This document shows, piece after piece, positions 19,503 through 27,801 of a stretch of DNA of 64,000 nt. Source of the stretch: Rhizobium sp. BK376 (GTDB lineage Bacteria > Pseudomonadota > Alphaproteobacteria > Rhizobiales > Rhizobiaceae); NCBI RefSeq assembly GCF_004341625.1, contig NZ_SLZG01000002.1:124001-188000 (forward strand), given 5' to 3'. The notes under the pieces are model-generated. The model ran no database searches. It saw only the letters and a list, made by a program, of their open reading frames with translations, and was not told the DNA's origin. The position numbers and the translations under genes were made by a program. The first letter of the stretch is position 1; every line of letters starts with the position of its first letter.

Positions 19503-20351
19503 ATGATGAAAAGATTGATCGGAACGGTTGTCGCAACGCTTCTAACCACATCCGCATTTGCTGCGGATCTCTACACGCCCGAGCCGGCCCCGCAGGCCGC
19601 CCCGCCTGTCGTCAGCCAGTCGAGTGGATGGTATCTGCGCGGCGATGTTGGCTATGCCTTTACGGATCTGCGCGGGGCAAACTATTTCCAGGGGTCTAAC
19701 AGCAACCTCGTTGATTTCAGCAGCTCCAGTCTCGACGACAACTTCACGCTCGGCGGCGGTGTCGGTTACCAGATCAACAACTACCTGCGCGCCGACTTGA
19801 CGATGGACTATCTGTTCAGCTCGGATTTCAACGGCTCGACCCATGGTGACTGCGGCGCCTGCGGACCTGGATTTACCTCGGTGGCGGCAACCTCGCATGA
19901 CGTGGCTTCGATGACGGCCTTCAGCTTGCTGGCCAACGCCTATGTCGACCTCGGCACTTACGGCGCCTTCACGCCTTATCTCGGCGGCGGTCTCGGCGGT
20001 ACCTACGTCAAATGGGACAATCTGCACAACACGTCCTGCGCGGACGATGATTCCTCGTCTTGCGACGGCACGGTTAGCCACAACGGCCGCGGCAGCTGGC
20101 GGTTCACCTACGCTCTGATGGCAGGTACTGCGATCGACCTGACCTGCAATCTCAAGGCCGATGTGGGCTATCGCTTCCGCCACATCGAAGGCGGCGACAT
20201 GTTCGGCTACGCCGAGAATGGCGGTCCGGGCTACGACAAGGGCATCAACATCCACGAGGCTCGCCTGGGTGCTCGCTACACCTTCGGCGGCTGCGAGACG
20301 GCAACCTACATGCCGCCGGCCGATATCCCGCCGGCCCCGGTCTACAAGTAA
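19503..20351 (+). CDS. Outer membrane beta-barrel protein
   Basis: 282 residues. Signal peptide about 1-21 (ending SAFA before ADLYTP). An Omp25/Omp31-like eight-stranded barrel is suggested by alternating motifs: WYLRGDVGYAF, LGGGVGYQINNYLRADLT, FTPYLGGGLGGTYV and ADVGYRFRHIEGGDMFG. Two Cys pairs lie in the extracellular-loop-like stretches (GDCGACG, SCADDDSSSC). The end is a Pro-rich tail (MPPADIPPAPVYK) rather than the usual terminal aromatic residue. Start at 19503 behind GGGAG, not the in-frame 19452. Paralogous to the gene at 21051. Preceded by a perfect CtrA-type site and followed by a terminator. Confidence 0.88.
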   Translation: MMKRLIGTVVATLLTTSAFAADLYTPEPAPQAAPPVVSQSSGWYLRGDVGYAFTDLRGANYFQGSNSNLVDFSSSSLDDNFTLGGGVGYQINNYLRADLTMDYLFSSDFNGSTHGDCGACGPGFTSVAATSHDVASMTAFSLLANAYVDLGTYGAFTPYLGGGLGGTYVKWDNLHNTSCADDDSSSCDGTVSHNGRGSWRFTYALMAGTAIDLTCNLKADVGYRFRHIEGGDMFGYAENGGPGYDKGINIHEARLGARYTFGGCETATYMPPADIPPAPVYK

Positions 20352-20383
20352 TATCCCGATTTCCTGCCTTGGTGCCCCGAAAG

Positions 20384-20409
20384 CCGCTCGATCCGTCGGG
20401 CGGTTTTTT
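20384..20409 (+). terminator. Rho-independent terminator
   Basis: CCGCTCGA (20384-20391) pairs with TCGGGCGG (20396-20403) including one G-T pair, then six T. Confidence 0.85.
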
Positions 20410-20553
20410 CTTGTCCGACTGCGATCCACCTGATCCCGGCGGGCCGATTGGGTCATTTCAGTTTTGGCGGTGGAAACCCCCGATATGGAGGGTGCAAAGG
20501 CTGCCATCCTTGGCTTATTATGCCTTATATCCCTCGGGACAATTGGGTGGGAA

Positions 20554-20847
20554 ATGCGTGTTCAATCCTTCAGCTTGAGCGCTATCCGGTCGGCTGCCTA
20601 CGAGGCGGATACCGAGACCCTGACCATCTATTGGCACAATGGCCGCAAATCCTCGCATTATCTGGTTCCCGAATGGGTCGCGGTAAAGATTTTTTCCCTT
20701 GCCGATCCCTATTCCTTTTATCTCAATCATATCAGGGACACGTACCCCGCCACTCAGCTGTCATGGCGATCGCTCTTCAAGCGACGGAGAGATAGCGTCG
20801 CTCAATCCGAGATCGAAGCCTGGGAGAGAGAGATGTCGGCGGGGTGA
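20554..20847 (+). CDS. KTSC-domain small protein
   Basis: 97 residues. The first 60 match the KTSC pattern: SxxIRSAAYEADTETLTIYW, NGRKSSHYLVPEWV, and YLNHIRDTYP. In other proteins the domain is found alone or next to RNA/DNA-processing domains, and its role is unknown. The C-terminal 30 residues are charged (FKRRRDSVAQSEIEAWERE). Start at 20554 behind GGGTGGGA, because the in-frame upstream part (from 20464) does not look like protein. It lies between the two barrel genes. Confidence 0.75.
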   Translation: MRVQSFSLSAIRSAAYEADTETLTIYWHNGRKSSHYLVPEWVAVKIFSLADPYSFYLNHIRDTYPATQLSWRSLFKRRRDSVAQSEIEAWEREMSAG

Positions 20848-20913
20848 TCTCCCTGGTGTCTCGTCAAATTGATCCTGCTTGAACACAACTTCCTAAACGC
20901 CAGCATCGCCCTT

Positions 20914-20930
20914 TTAAACGTTCGTTAACC
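20914..20930 (+). promoter_or_regulatory. Perfect CtrA-type site within a dyad upstream of second barrel gene
   Basis: TTAA-ACGTTCG-TTAACC fits TTAA-N7-TTAAC exactly. Its right half also forms a dyad TTAACCAT (20925-20932) with ATGGTTAA (20942-20949). It lies about 120 bases before the gene at 21051. Confidence 0.6.
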
Positions 20931-21050
20931 ATGAATTCCTTATGGTTAATGAAACGACAATGGCGCGACATCCGTCATCCCTAGGGGATCGAGATGCGAG
21001 CCACGCAGGATTGAAATGCGGGGCGACCCGCGGGTGAGAAGGGCAGTTCG

Positions 21051-21884
21051 ATGATCCGTTTCAAGGCGCTGGCCGTCGGAACCGCGATGGCGGCTACGCT
21101 GGCCGGGACGGTTTTCGCCGGTGATCTGCCGCCCGAGGTCAAGATGCAGGAAGTCACCGTCAAGGACGCGCAAGGCTTCTACGTCCGCGGCGACGTCGGC
21201 TATGCCGTCAACGCCGATCATCACGGCGTTCGTTTCCGAGACTATGATTCGGCGACCGGCGACTACAGCGGCGGCAGCTTCGATTCGGACCGCTTTGATG
21301 GCGGAGATTTCACCGGCAGCCTTGGCGTCGGCTACCAGTTCAACGACCTTGTTCGCGCCGATATCACCGGCGATCTCTTCAGCGGTGATTTCAAGGGAAA
21401 ATTTTCGAGCGACGAGCCATGCGCCGGCGGTAGCGCCGGCACCGGCTGCGGCTACAAGGGTTCCTCTTCCTACACCGCTGGAAGCCTGTTGCTGAACGGC
21501 TATGTCGATCTCGGCACGCTTGCCGGCTTCACACCCTATGTCGGTGCAGGCCTCGGGGCCACGCGGGTCGATTGGAACAGCGTCAACGCCACGGCCTCCT
21601 GCATCGACGGCAGTGCTGGTTGCGGCGGCGCAGGGTCTTCCGCCAGCCGCTATCCCGGCCAGGCTGACTGGCGCTTCACCTATGCGCTCATGGCCGGTGT
21701 CTCCTACGATCTTGCCCAAAACGTCAAGATCGATCTCGGCTACCGCTTCTCCCATGTGGCAGGCGGGGACATGTTCGGCTACTCCGGCGCTGATTCGGCC
21801 GCGGGTGCCTCAGGGGCCATGGGACGTGACGGTTCATTGTCGCGTCATGAAATCCGTATCGGCCTGCGCGTGACTACCTGGTAG
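21051..21884 (+). CDS. Outer membrane beta-barrel protein (paralogue)
   Basis: 277 residues. Signal peptide about 1-23 (MAATLAGTVFAG). Barrel motifs parallel those of the gene at 19503: FYVRGDVGYAVN, LGVGYQFNDLVRADITGD, FTPYVGAGLGATRVDW, WRFTYALMAGVSYDL and LGYRFSHVAGGDMFGY. Two Cys pairs sit in loop-like regions (CAGGSAGTGC, SCIDGSAGC). It ends in Trp (RVTTW), the aromatic C-terminus recognised by the BAM machinery, unlike its paralogue. A perfect CtrA-type site and dyad lie upstream. Confidence 0.88.
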   Translation: MIRFKALAVGTAMAATLAGTVFAGDLPPEVKMQEVTVKDAQGFYVRGDVGYAVNADHHGVRFRDYDSATGDYSGGSFDSDRFDGGDFTGSLGVGYQFNDLVRADITGDLFSGDFKGKFSSDEPCAGGSAGTGCGYKGSSSYTAGSLLLNGYVDLGTLAGFTPYVGAGLGATRVDWNSVNATASCIDGSAGCGGAGSSASRYPGQADWRFTYALMAGVSYDLAQNVKIDLGYRFSHVAGGDMFGYSGADSAAGASGAMGRDGSLSRHEIRIGLRVTTW

Positions 21885-22010
21885 TCACGTCACCACCTGG
21901 TAGTTTTGCGCATTTCCCCTCGCATCCGCGACCTTGCGACGCAAACACGCCAAAAATTAATCCGCCTGCGACACTTCCATCTTGACCGCGTGCGCGGCCT
22001 CCTATACCCA

Positions 22011-22048
22011 CGGCGGCGGGACACCTCTCCCCAACGAGAGGCTAATTA
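22011..22048 (+). ncRNA. serC-type leader RNA motif
   Basis: Immediately before serC is CGGCGGCGGGACA followed by hairpin CCTCTC (22024-22029) / GAGAGG (22036-22041) and then CTAATTACC. This agrees with the serC RNA motif described in the 5' leaders of alphaproteobacterial serC-serA operons, as far as I recall it. A cis-regulatory role is presumed; no ligand is known to me. Confidence 0.6.
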
Positions 22049-22065
22049 CCTGGAAGGGTATACAT

Positions 22066-23247
22066 ATGGCCGCTGCCACCGCAAAGCCGGACGTACGTCC
22101 GGAGAACACCCATTTTTCTTCTGGCCCCTGCTCGAAGCGCCCTGGTTGGTCGCTCGAAGCTCTTTCCGACGCGGCCCTTGGCCGTTCGCACCGCGCGAAA
22201 GTCGGCAAAGCCAAGCTCAAGCAGGCCATTGATCTCACTCGCGAAATTCTGGAAGTGCCGGCGGATTACCGCATCGGTATCGTTCCTGCGTCCGATACCG
22301 GCGCTGTCGAGATGGCGCTCTGGTCGCTGCTCGGCGAGCGCGGCGTCGACATGGTCGCCTGGGAAAGCTTCGGTGCCGGCTGGGTCACCGACGTCGTCAA
22401 GCAGCTGAAGCTCAAGGACGTCCGCAAGATCGAAGCGGGCTATGGCGAGCTTCCGGATCTCTCTACCATCGATTTCGACCGCGACGTGGTCTTTACGTGG
22501 AACGGCACGACCTCGGGCGTCCGCGTTCCGAACGGCGATTTTATTCCTGATGACCGCAAGGGCCTGACGATCTGCGACGCGACGTCTGCAGCCTTCGCCC
22601 AGAACCTCGATTTCGCCAAGCTCGATGTCGTTACCTTCTCCTGGCAGAAGGTTCTCGGCGGCGAGGGCGCGCACGGCATCATCATCCTGTCGCCGCGCGC
22701 TGTCGAACGCCTGACGACCTACGCACCGGCCTGGCCGTTGCCGAAGATCTTCCGCATGACGTCTGGCGGCAAGCTGATTGAAGGCATCTTCACCGGCGAG
22801 ACGATCAACACGCCTTCGATGCTTTGCGTCGAGGACTATATCGATGCTCTCCTCTGGGCAAAGCAGCTCGGCGGCCTCAAGGCGCTCGTCGCCCGTGCCG
22901 ATGCCAACACCAAGGCGATCGCCGATTTCGTCGCCGCCAACGACTGGATCGCCAACCTGGCCGTCAAGCCGGAAATCGAATCCAACACCTCGGTCTGCCT
23001 GAAGATCGTCGACAAGGACGTGGCCGCTCTCGATGAAGCCGGTCAGGCGGATTTTGCCAAGGGTCTCGTCGCTCTCCTCGAAAAGGAAGGCGTCGCCTAT
23101 GACATCGGCGCCTACCGCGACGCGCCGTCCGGTCTTCGCATCTGGGCCGGCGCCACGATCGAGACTGCAGACATGCAGAAGCTGATGCCGTGGCTCGACT
23201 GGGCTTTCAAAACCCAGAAGGCGACGCTGTCCCAGGCCGCTGCCTGA
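22066..23247 (+). CDS. serC: Phosphoserine aminotransferase (alphaproteobacterial type)
   Basis: 393 residues, class V PLP aminotransferase; makes 3-phosphoserine from 3-phosphohydroxypyruvate and glutamate, with a second role in pyridoxine synthesis in some bacteria. The PLP lysine lies in [33 protein letters not shown] marks the N-terminus. It resembles the longer SerC type found in alphaproteobacteria rather than the enterobacterial form. Start at 22066 behind GAAGGG; an in-frame ATG at 21982 would run through the leader RNA. It precedes serA by 84 bases. Confidence 0.95.
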   Translation: MAAATAKPDVRPENTHFSSGPCSKRPGWSLEALSDAALGRSHRAKVGKAKLKQAIDLTREILEVPADYRIGIVPASDTGAVEMALWSLLGERGVDMVAWESFGAGWVTDVVKQLKLKDVRKIEAGYGELPDLSTIDFDRDVVFTWNGTTSGVRVPNGDFIPDDRKGLTICDATSAAFAQNLDFAKLDVVTFSWQKVLGGEGAHGIIILSPRAVERLTTYAPAWPLPKIFRMTSGGKLIEGIFTGETINTPSMLCVEDYIDALLWAKQLGGLKALVARADANTKAIADFVAANDWIANLAVKPEIESNTSVCLKIVDKDVAALDEAGQADFAKGLVALLEKEGVAYDIGAYRDAPSGLRIWAGATIETADMQKLMPWLDWAFKTQKATLSQAAA

Positions 23248-23331
23248 CGTGATCGCATAGGCTCCGCCAGAAGGGCGGAGCCCCGCATCTCCATTCGATT
23301 CATCGCTGAACACTTTTGAAGGAAGCCCCCA

Positions 23332-24927
23332 ATGGCACCTCGCGTTCTCGTATCCGACGAACTGTCGGAAACCGCCGTCCAGATCTTCCGCGATCGCGGG
23401 GTCGAAGTCGATTTCCAGCCGCAGCTCGGCAAGGACAAGGACAAGCTTTTCGAAGTCATCGGCAATTATGATGGTCTTGCCATCCGCTCTGCCACGAAGG
23501 TGACGGAAAAGATCATCGAAGCCGCCAAGAACCTCAAGGTCGTCGGCCGCGCCGGCATCGGCGTCGACAATGTCGACATCCCGGCCGCTTCCAAGCGCGG
23601 CATCATCGTGATGAACACGCCCTTCGGCAATTCGATCACGACAGCCGAACACGCGATCGCGCTGATGTTCGCCGTCGCCCGCCAGCTGCCTGCCGCCGAT
23701 GCCTCAACGCAGGCAGGCAAGTGGGAAAAGTCACGCTTCATGGGTGTCGAAATCACCGGCAAGACGCTGGGTGTCATCGGCGCCGGCAATATCGGCGGTA
23801 TTGTCTGCAAGAAGGCGATCGGTCTCGGCATGCATGTTCTCGCCTATGACCCCTTCCTGTCCAAGGAGCGCGCTGAGGAAATGGGCGTCACCAAGGTCGA
23901 GCTCGACGAGTTGCTGGCCCAGGCCGATTTCATCACGCTGCATGTTCCGATGACGGACAAGACGCGCGGCATCCTCAACAGGGAAGCGCTGGCAAAGACG
24001 AAGCCGGGCGTGCGCATCATCAATTGCGCTCGCGGCGGTCTCGTCGACGAGCAGGCGCTTGCCGATGCCATCAAGGCCGGACATGTCGCCGGTGCTGCCT
24101 TCGACGTCTTCGAAGTCGAGCCCGCCAAGGAAAGCCCGCTCTTCGGCTTGCCGAACGTCGTCTGCACGCCTCATCTTGGCGCGTCGACCACGGAAGCCCA
24201 GGAAAATGTTGCCCTGCAGGTTGCCGAGCAGATGGCAGATTACCTCGTGAAAGGTGCTGTTTCGAACGCCATCAACATGCCGTCGATCACGGCCGAGGAA
24301 GCGCCGATCCTGAAGCCCTTCATCAAGCTTGCCGACGTTCTCGGCGCCTTCGTCGGCCAGGTCACCGACGAGCCGATCAAGGAAATCGAAATCCTCTATG
24401 ACGGTGTCACTGCCGGCATGAACACCAAGGCGCTGACCTCGGCGCTGCTGGCCGGCCTCATCCGCAGCCAGGTCGCCGACGTGAACATGGTTTCGGCGCC
24501 GATCATGATCAAGGAAAAGGGCATCGTTCTTGCCGAGGTCAAGCGCGACAAGACCGGCGTCTACGACGGCTACATCAAGCTGACGGTCACGACCGAAAGC
24601 ATGACGCGCTCGGTTGCCGGCACCGTCTTCTCCGACGGCAAGCCGCGCTTCATCCAGATCAAGGGCATCAATCTCGACGCCGACGTCGGCAATCACATGG
24701 TCTATGTCACTAACACCGACGTCCCCGGCATGATCGGCTTCATCGGCACAACGCTCGGTTCAGCCAACGTCAACATCGCCAACTTCCAGCTCGGCCGCGA
24801 CAAGCAGGGCGGCGACGCCATCGCTCTGCTTTATGTCGATGCGCCTGTCAGCGATGAAGTTCTGGCCAAGCTGACCGCCAATGCGGCTATCCGCCAGGCA
24901 AAGCCGCTGACCTTCAACGTCGATTGA
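23332..24927 (+). CDS. serA: D-3-phosphoglycerate dehydrogenase
   Basis: 531 residues; first step of serine synthesis, 3-phosphoglycerate to 3-phosphohydroxypyruvate with NAD. The long (type I) form: substrate domain, NAD-binding loop GVIGAGNIGGIVC near residue 146, catalytic Arg in NCARGGLVDE, catalytic His in CTPHLGAST, then an intervening domain (about 315-450) and a C-terminal ACT domain (about 455-531, TDVPGMIGFIGTTLGSANVN). Serine feedback is known for long forms. Cotranscribed with serC and closed by a terminator. Confidence 0.97.
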   Translation: MAPRVLVSDELSETAVQIFRDRGVEVDFQPQLGKDKDKLFEVIGNYDGLAIRSATKVTEKIIEAAKNLKVVGRAGIGVDNVDIPAASKRGIIVMNTPFGNSITTAEHAIALMFAVARQLPAADASTQAGKWEKSRFMGVEITGKTLGVIGAGNIGGIVCKKAIGLGMHVLAYDPFLSKERAEEMGVTKVELDELLAQADFITLHVPMTDKTRGILNREALAKTKPGVRIINCARGGLVDEQALADAIKAGHVAGAAFDVFEVEPAKESPLFGLPNVVCTPHLGASTTEAQENVALQVAEQMADYLVKGAVSNAINMPSITAEEAPILKPFIKLADVLGAFVGQVTDEPIKEIEILYDGVTAGMNTKALTSALLAGLIRSQVADVNMVSAPIMIKEKGIVLAEVKRDKTGVYDGYIKLTVTTESMTRSVAGTVFSDGKPRFIQIKGINLDADVGNHMVYVTNTDVPGMIGFIGTTLGSANVNIANFQLGRDKQGGDAIALLYVDAPVSDEVLAKLTANAAIRQAKPLTFNVD

Positions 24928-24952
24928 TTTCTCCTCCCAAGGGAAACATGCG

Positions 24953-24986
24953 AACCCGGCGTGGCGAAAGCTGCGCCGGGTTTTTC
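24953..24986 (+). terminator. Rho-independent terminator after serA
   Basis: AACCCGGCG (24953-24961) pairs with CGCCGGGTT (24974-24982) followed by T-rich sequence. It lies just before the convergent LysR gene end and may serve both directions. Confidence 0.88.
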
Positions 24987-24990
24987 TTGT

Positions 24991-25914
24991 CTATGACGCG
25001 GCGATGGTCCGCTGGGCGATCAGCCAGTTGCGAAACAGCGCTATGACAGGGCGCTTCAGCGCATTTGCAGGATAGATTAGCGTGTAGTTCAGCGATGCCG
25101 GCTGGATTTCGGTGAAGCAGCGGACGAGGCTGCCTTTCTGCAGGTCGTCTGCCACAAGAGACGTGCGGACGAGCGCAAATCCGGCGCCCTGTCGGCAGGC
25201 CTGCAGCATCTCCTCGAGAGAATCGAAGTCGGGGCCATCCGCAACTGCTTTGGCGATATGGAACGAAGCGAGTTCCTCATTCTCCCCCGTGGTCACCTGC
25301 TCGTACCAACGCTGCCAATCCAGCAAGGCATGGCGCATGCCCGCAAACCTGAGCAGGGGCGCCGAGGCAATCGCGCCGCGCGGGGGAAGTCGCCCGAGAT
25401 ATTTCGGGGCGCAAACGACAAATTCCTCCTCGGCGAAGAGTGGTTCTCCCACCAGGCCGGGGGTCTCCGGTCCCAGACTGATGGCAAGATCGATATCCTG
25501 CTGGTCGAAATCCGGACGCCGGTAGGTCACGGTCAGATTGAGGACGACCTCAGGGTATCGCTGACAGAAATCCTTGAGGCGCTGACCCAGCCAGCCGCTG
25601 GAGAATTCCGGGGTGACAGACAGTGTCAACGTTTGGCTGCTGATATTCGAACGCGCCTGATGGAGCGCACGCTCCAGTTGGTCGATTGCCTGCGACACGG
25701 CGGGATGGAGAGAGGCCCCTAGTGGCGTAAGGGTGGCGCCTCTGCGGCCGCGAACCAGAAGCGCGCCGCCGATCCATTCCTCGAGCTGGGCTATCTGATG
25801 GCTGACGGCCGTTTGGGTGAGACCCACACGCTCGGCCGCCCGACCAAAACCACCGGTGTCGGTAATGGCGCAGAAAGCCTTCAACGCGGCGATGGGTGGC
25901 AGCGGCCTTGGCAT
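24991..25914 (-). CDS. LysR-family transcriptional regulator (GcvA-like)
   Basis: 307 residues. N-terminal winged HTH (about 6-65: LKAFCAITDTGGFGRAAERV, LTQTAVSHQIAQLEEW), then a periplasmic-binding-like effector domain. Related in style to GcvA/AmpR-type regulators. Convergent with serA and divergent from the small DUF1127-like gene at 26008. A TTCAT-N10-ATGAA repeat (25944-25963) in the divergent gap is a possible site. Effector unknown. Confidence 0.92.
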   Translation of the reverse strand: MPRPLPPIAALKAFCAITDTGGFGRAAERVGLTQTAVSHQIAQLEEWIGGALLVRGRRGATLTPLGASLHPAVSQAIDQLERALHQARSNISSQTLTLSVTPEFSSGWLGQRLKDFCQRYPEVVLNLTVTYRRPDFDQQDIDLAISLGPETPGLVGEPLFAEEEFVVCAPKYLGRLPPRGAIASAPLLRFAGMRHALLDWQRWYEQVTTGENEELASFHIAKAVADGPDFDSLEEMLQACRQGAGFALVRTSLVADDLQKGSLVRCFTEIQPASLNYTLIYPANALKRPVIALFRNWLIAQRTIAAS

Positions 25915-25943
25915 GAAAATCCTTCATGTCTAGAAAGGAAAGC

Positions 25944-25963
25944 TTCATTATAAGAGCTATGAA
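25944..25963. promoter_or_regulatory. Inverted repeat, candidate LysR site
   Basis: TTCAT-N10-ATGAA lies between the divergent LysR gene and the gene at 26008. The arms place T and A about 11 apart in line with LysR-type T-N11-A boxes. Low certainty. Confidence 0.3.
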
Positions 25964-26007
25964 ATTGGATGCATAGCTGTTCTTTCATCGGGAGCACGAC
26001 GATTTCC

Positions 26008-26193
26008 ATGAAAGAATATTATATCTACTGGTGGAGATTTCGATGGCGACGGGGGAGTGTTTTTCGTCTGTTCTTCCGAAGGGCGCCAGAGGTTTCGCGC
26101 CAATCCACGGAGGAGGTCAGTGCTCATCTCAGGCGCGATATCGGACTTGAAGATCCGTCTGGGGTGCAGGGAGCATCTCTCAACGATCGATGA
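26008..26193 (+). CDS. Small Arg-rich DUF1127-like protein
   Basis: 61 residues. The N-terminal half is aromatic and Arg-rich (MKEYYIYWWRFRWRRGSVF). The second half, VSAHLRRDIGLED, matches the core of DUF1127 (YjiS-like) proteins, in which an L-x-D-I-G-L motif is conserved. Arg-rich small DUF1127 proteins in alphaproteobacteria have been tied to phosphate/carbon metabolism and RNA handling. An in-frame ATG 39 bases upstream is possible. Divergent from the LysR gene. Confidence 0.5.
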   Translation: MKEYYIYWWRFRWRRGSVFRLFFRRAPEVSRQSTEEVSAHLRRDIGLEDPSGVQGASLNDR

Positions 26194-26306
26194 AGCGAAG
26201 CTTTTGCTTCACTCGCCCAGCACTGAATGCATCAGCGGCCCCGTTCAGCCTGATGTCAGTCTCGATCTCTAAGTTGTGAAAGCGGCAGTCATGGGAGGCG
26301 GACGGA

Positions 26307-26453
26307 TTGGCGATCAGACAGATGATATATGGAGCCGTGTTCGTCGCGGGTCTGATGGCAGCAGTCATGACCATTCCCATGGTGAATAGGACATCGCCCG
26401 ATGTCATCACCAATGGTGTTTCGCCGCTTGCCTCGCTCGCGGGGTCCCGCTGA
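26307..26453 (+). CDS. Small membrane or secreted protein, 48 residues
   Basis: TTG start at 26307 preceded by GGGAGG (26293-26298) at 8 bases. The product has a hydrophobic helix (MIYGAVFVAGLMAAVMTIPM) followed by a short polar tail (NRTSPDVITNGVSPLASLAG). An internal ATG at 26322 is an alternative start. Found by reading the frame; no family recognised. A strong Shine-Dalgarno and signal-like sequence support it; the non-ATG start weakens it. Confidence 0.45.
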   Translation: MAIRQMIYGAVFVAGLMAAVMTIPMVNRTSPDVITNGVSPLASLAGSR

Positions 26454-26611
26454 GCGGTACGGGCCGAACAATCCACGTCGATCCGATCTGGCCTTTAAGC
26501 CAGTGCCCTGATTGTGCATGACAGCAGTCAGCTCTCGACAGCCAACCTTTCGAATGCGATGAAGGGATAGCGGCGCTTGCAAGTGCCATCCGCGATCGAA
26601 AGGTGGGTCAG

Positions 26612-27193
26612 ATGAGCAGCGCGTTTCCCGAAATCTATCTCGTCCGTCACGGTGAAACGGAATGGAGCCGATCCGGCAAACATACCGGTCGCAGCGACAT
26701 ACCTTTGACAGAAGCCGGCGAGGAGGCTGCCCGGAAGGTCGGCGACCGTCTGCAGGGGCTTTCCTTTTCTGTCGTGTGGTCGAGCCCTTCCCAGCGGGCA
26801 TCGAGTACATGCGCGCTTGCCGGTTTCGGCGCGGACCGCATCGTCAAGGATGATTTGGCTGAATGGGACTACGGCGCCTATGAGGGCGTGACCACGAAGG
26901 AAATCCTCGCTGAACGGCCCGGCTGGCAGATTTTTCGCGACGGTTGCCCGCGGGGCGAGATGGCGGCGGATGTCGGTGCGCGCGCAGACCGGATCATCGG
27001 TGACTTCAGACGGACCGAAGGCACGATCCTGGTGTTTTCAAGCGCACATTTTCTGCGCGTGCTTGCCGCACGCTGGTTGGGCCTGCCTCCGGAAGGCGGC
27101 GCGTATTTTGCGCTCGACACCGCCAGCATCAGCGTTCTTGGCTATGAGCACGATCTCACGGAGCCGGTTGTCCGCAGGTGGAACCAGAAGTAA
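26612..27193 (+). CDS. Histidine phosphatase family protein
   Basis: 193 residues of the phosphoglycerate-mutase-like histidine phosphatase superfamily. Catalytic RHG in IYLVRHGETEWSRSG, further active-site Arg in VVWSSPSQRASSTCAL, the acid Glu in DLAEWDYGAYEG, and second His in VFSSAHFLRVLAARW. Likely a phosphatase of small sugar or nucleotide phosphates; substrate cannot be assigned. Start at 26612 is directly behind AGGTGGG; an in-frame GTG lies inside that site. Confidence 0.9.
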   Translation: MSSAFPEIYLVRHGETEWSRSGKHTGRSDIPLTEAGEEAARKVGDRLQGLSFSVVWSSPSQRASSTCALAGFGADRIVKDDLAEWDYGAYEGVTTKEILAERPGWQIFRDGCPRGEMAADVGARADRIIGDFRRTEGTILVFSSAHFLRVLAARWLGLPPEGGAYFALDTASISVLGYEHDLTEPVVRRWNQK

Positions 27194-27349
27194 GCGGTAC
27201 CAGCGGCAAGCGCTTCTCAGCAACCAAGGCTGCGGTCGATCGTCAGCGTGTCTTTCTACGTGAATTTTACTTGGCAACCAGACGCAGAGGTTGCATATCC
27301 GCATCGGATACAGCAGAGTGCATCCATTGCCGCCCAGGACGTGAACGAT

Positions 27350-27742
27350 ATGGCGTCTGATTCGATCAACAGATTTATTGGATCCCGCGTAAGGGCACGT
27401 CGCCTAACTCTGGGGATTGAAGCCGCAACGTTTGCCGGGGACCTAGGCCTTGCAATTCGGGACCTGGAGGAATTTGAAATAGGTGCAAAGCCGATCGGCG
27501 CTGCTCTGCTTCAGAGGATCGGGAAAATACTTCTTGTTCCTGCCATGTATTTTTTTCAGCAAGAACCGGAGCAGCCTTTGACGTTGAATGGGGTCTACGG
27601 GACCGATCGTGAACCTGACGTTCCACCGCAAGGGTTGAACCTGGGAAACGCAATGCACAAGATAACGGATCCCGATCTTCGTGAGCAGCTCATGTTGGTC
27701 GTTCAAGCCTTGGTCCAGGCACGCCCAAGATATCGTTCCTGA
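27350..27742 (+). CDS. XRE-like helix-turn-helix protein
   Basis: 130 residues. Residues about 6-70 look like a diverged Cro/CI-type HTH: INRFIGSRVRARRLTLGIEA, then GLAIRDLEEFEIGAKPIGAALLQRIGKIL and VPAMYFF, the usual layout of alphaproteobacterial XRE regulators. The C-terminal part (from PEQPLTLNG) ends with REQLMLVVQALVQARPR. A GTG at 27248 would add 34 residues; neither start has a strong ribosome site. It precedes the large regulator at 27802 by 59 bases and may be in the same transcript. Confidence 0.7.
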   Translation: MASDSINRFIGSRVRARRLTLGIEAATFAGDLGLAIRDLEEFEIGAKPIGAALLQRIGKILLVPAMYFFQQEPEQPLTLNGVYGTDREPDVPPQGLNLGNAMHKITDPDLREQLMLVVQALVQARPRYRS

Positions 27743-27801
27743 TCGGTGGACAATGATGCAACCGATCGCGCAATCTTGCATGAATACCGAAAGGTGAGGG
27801 C

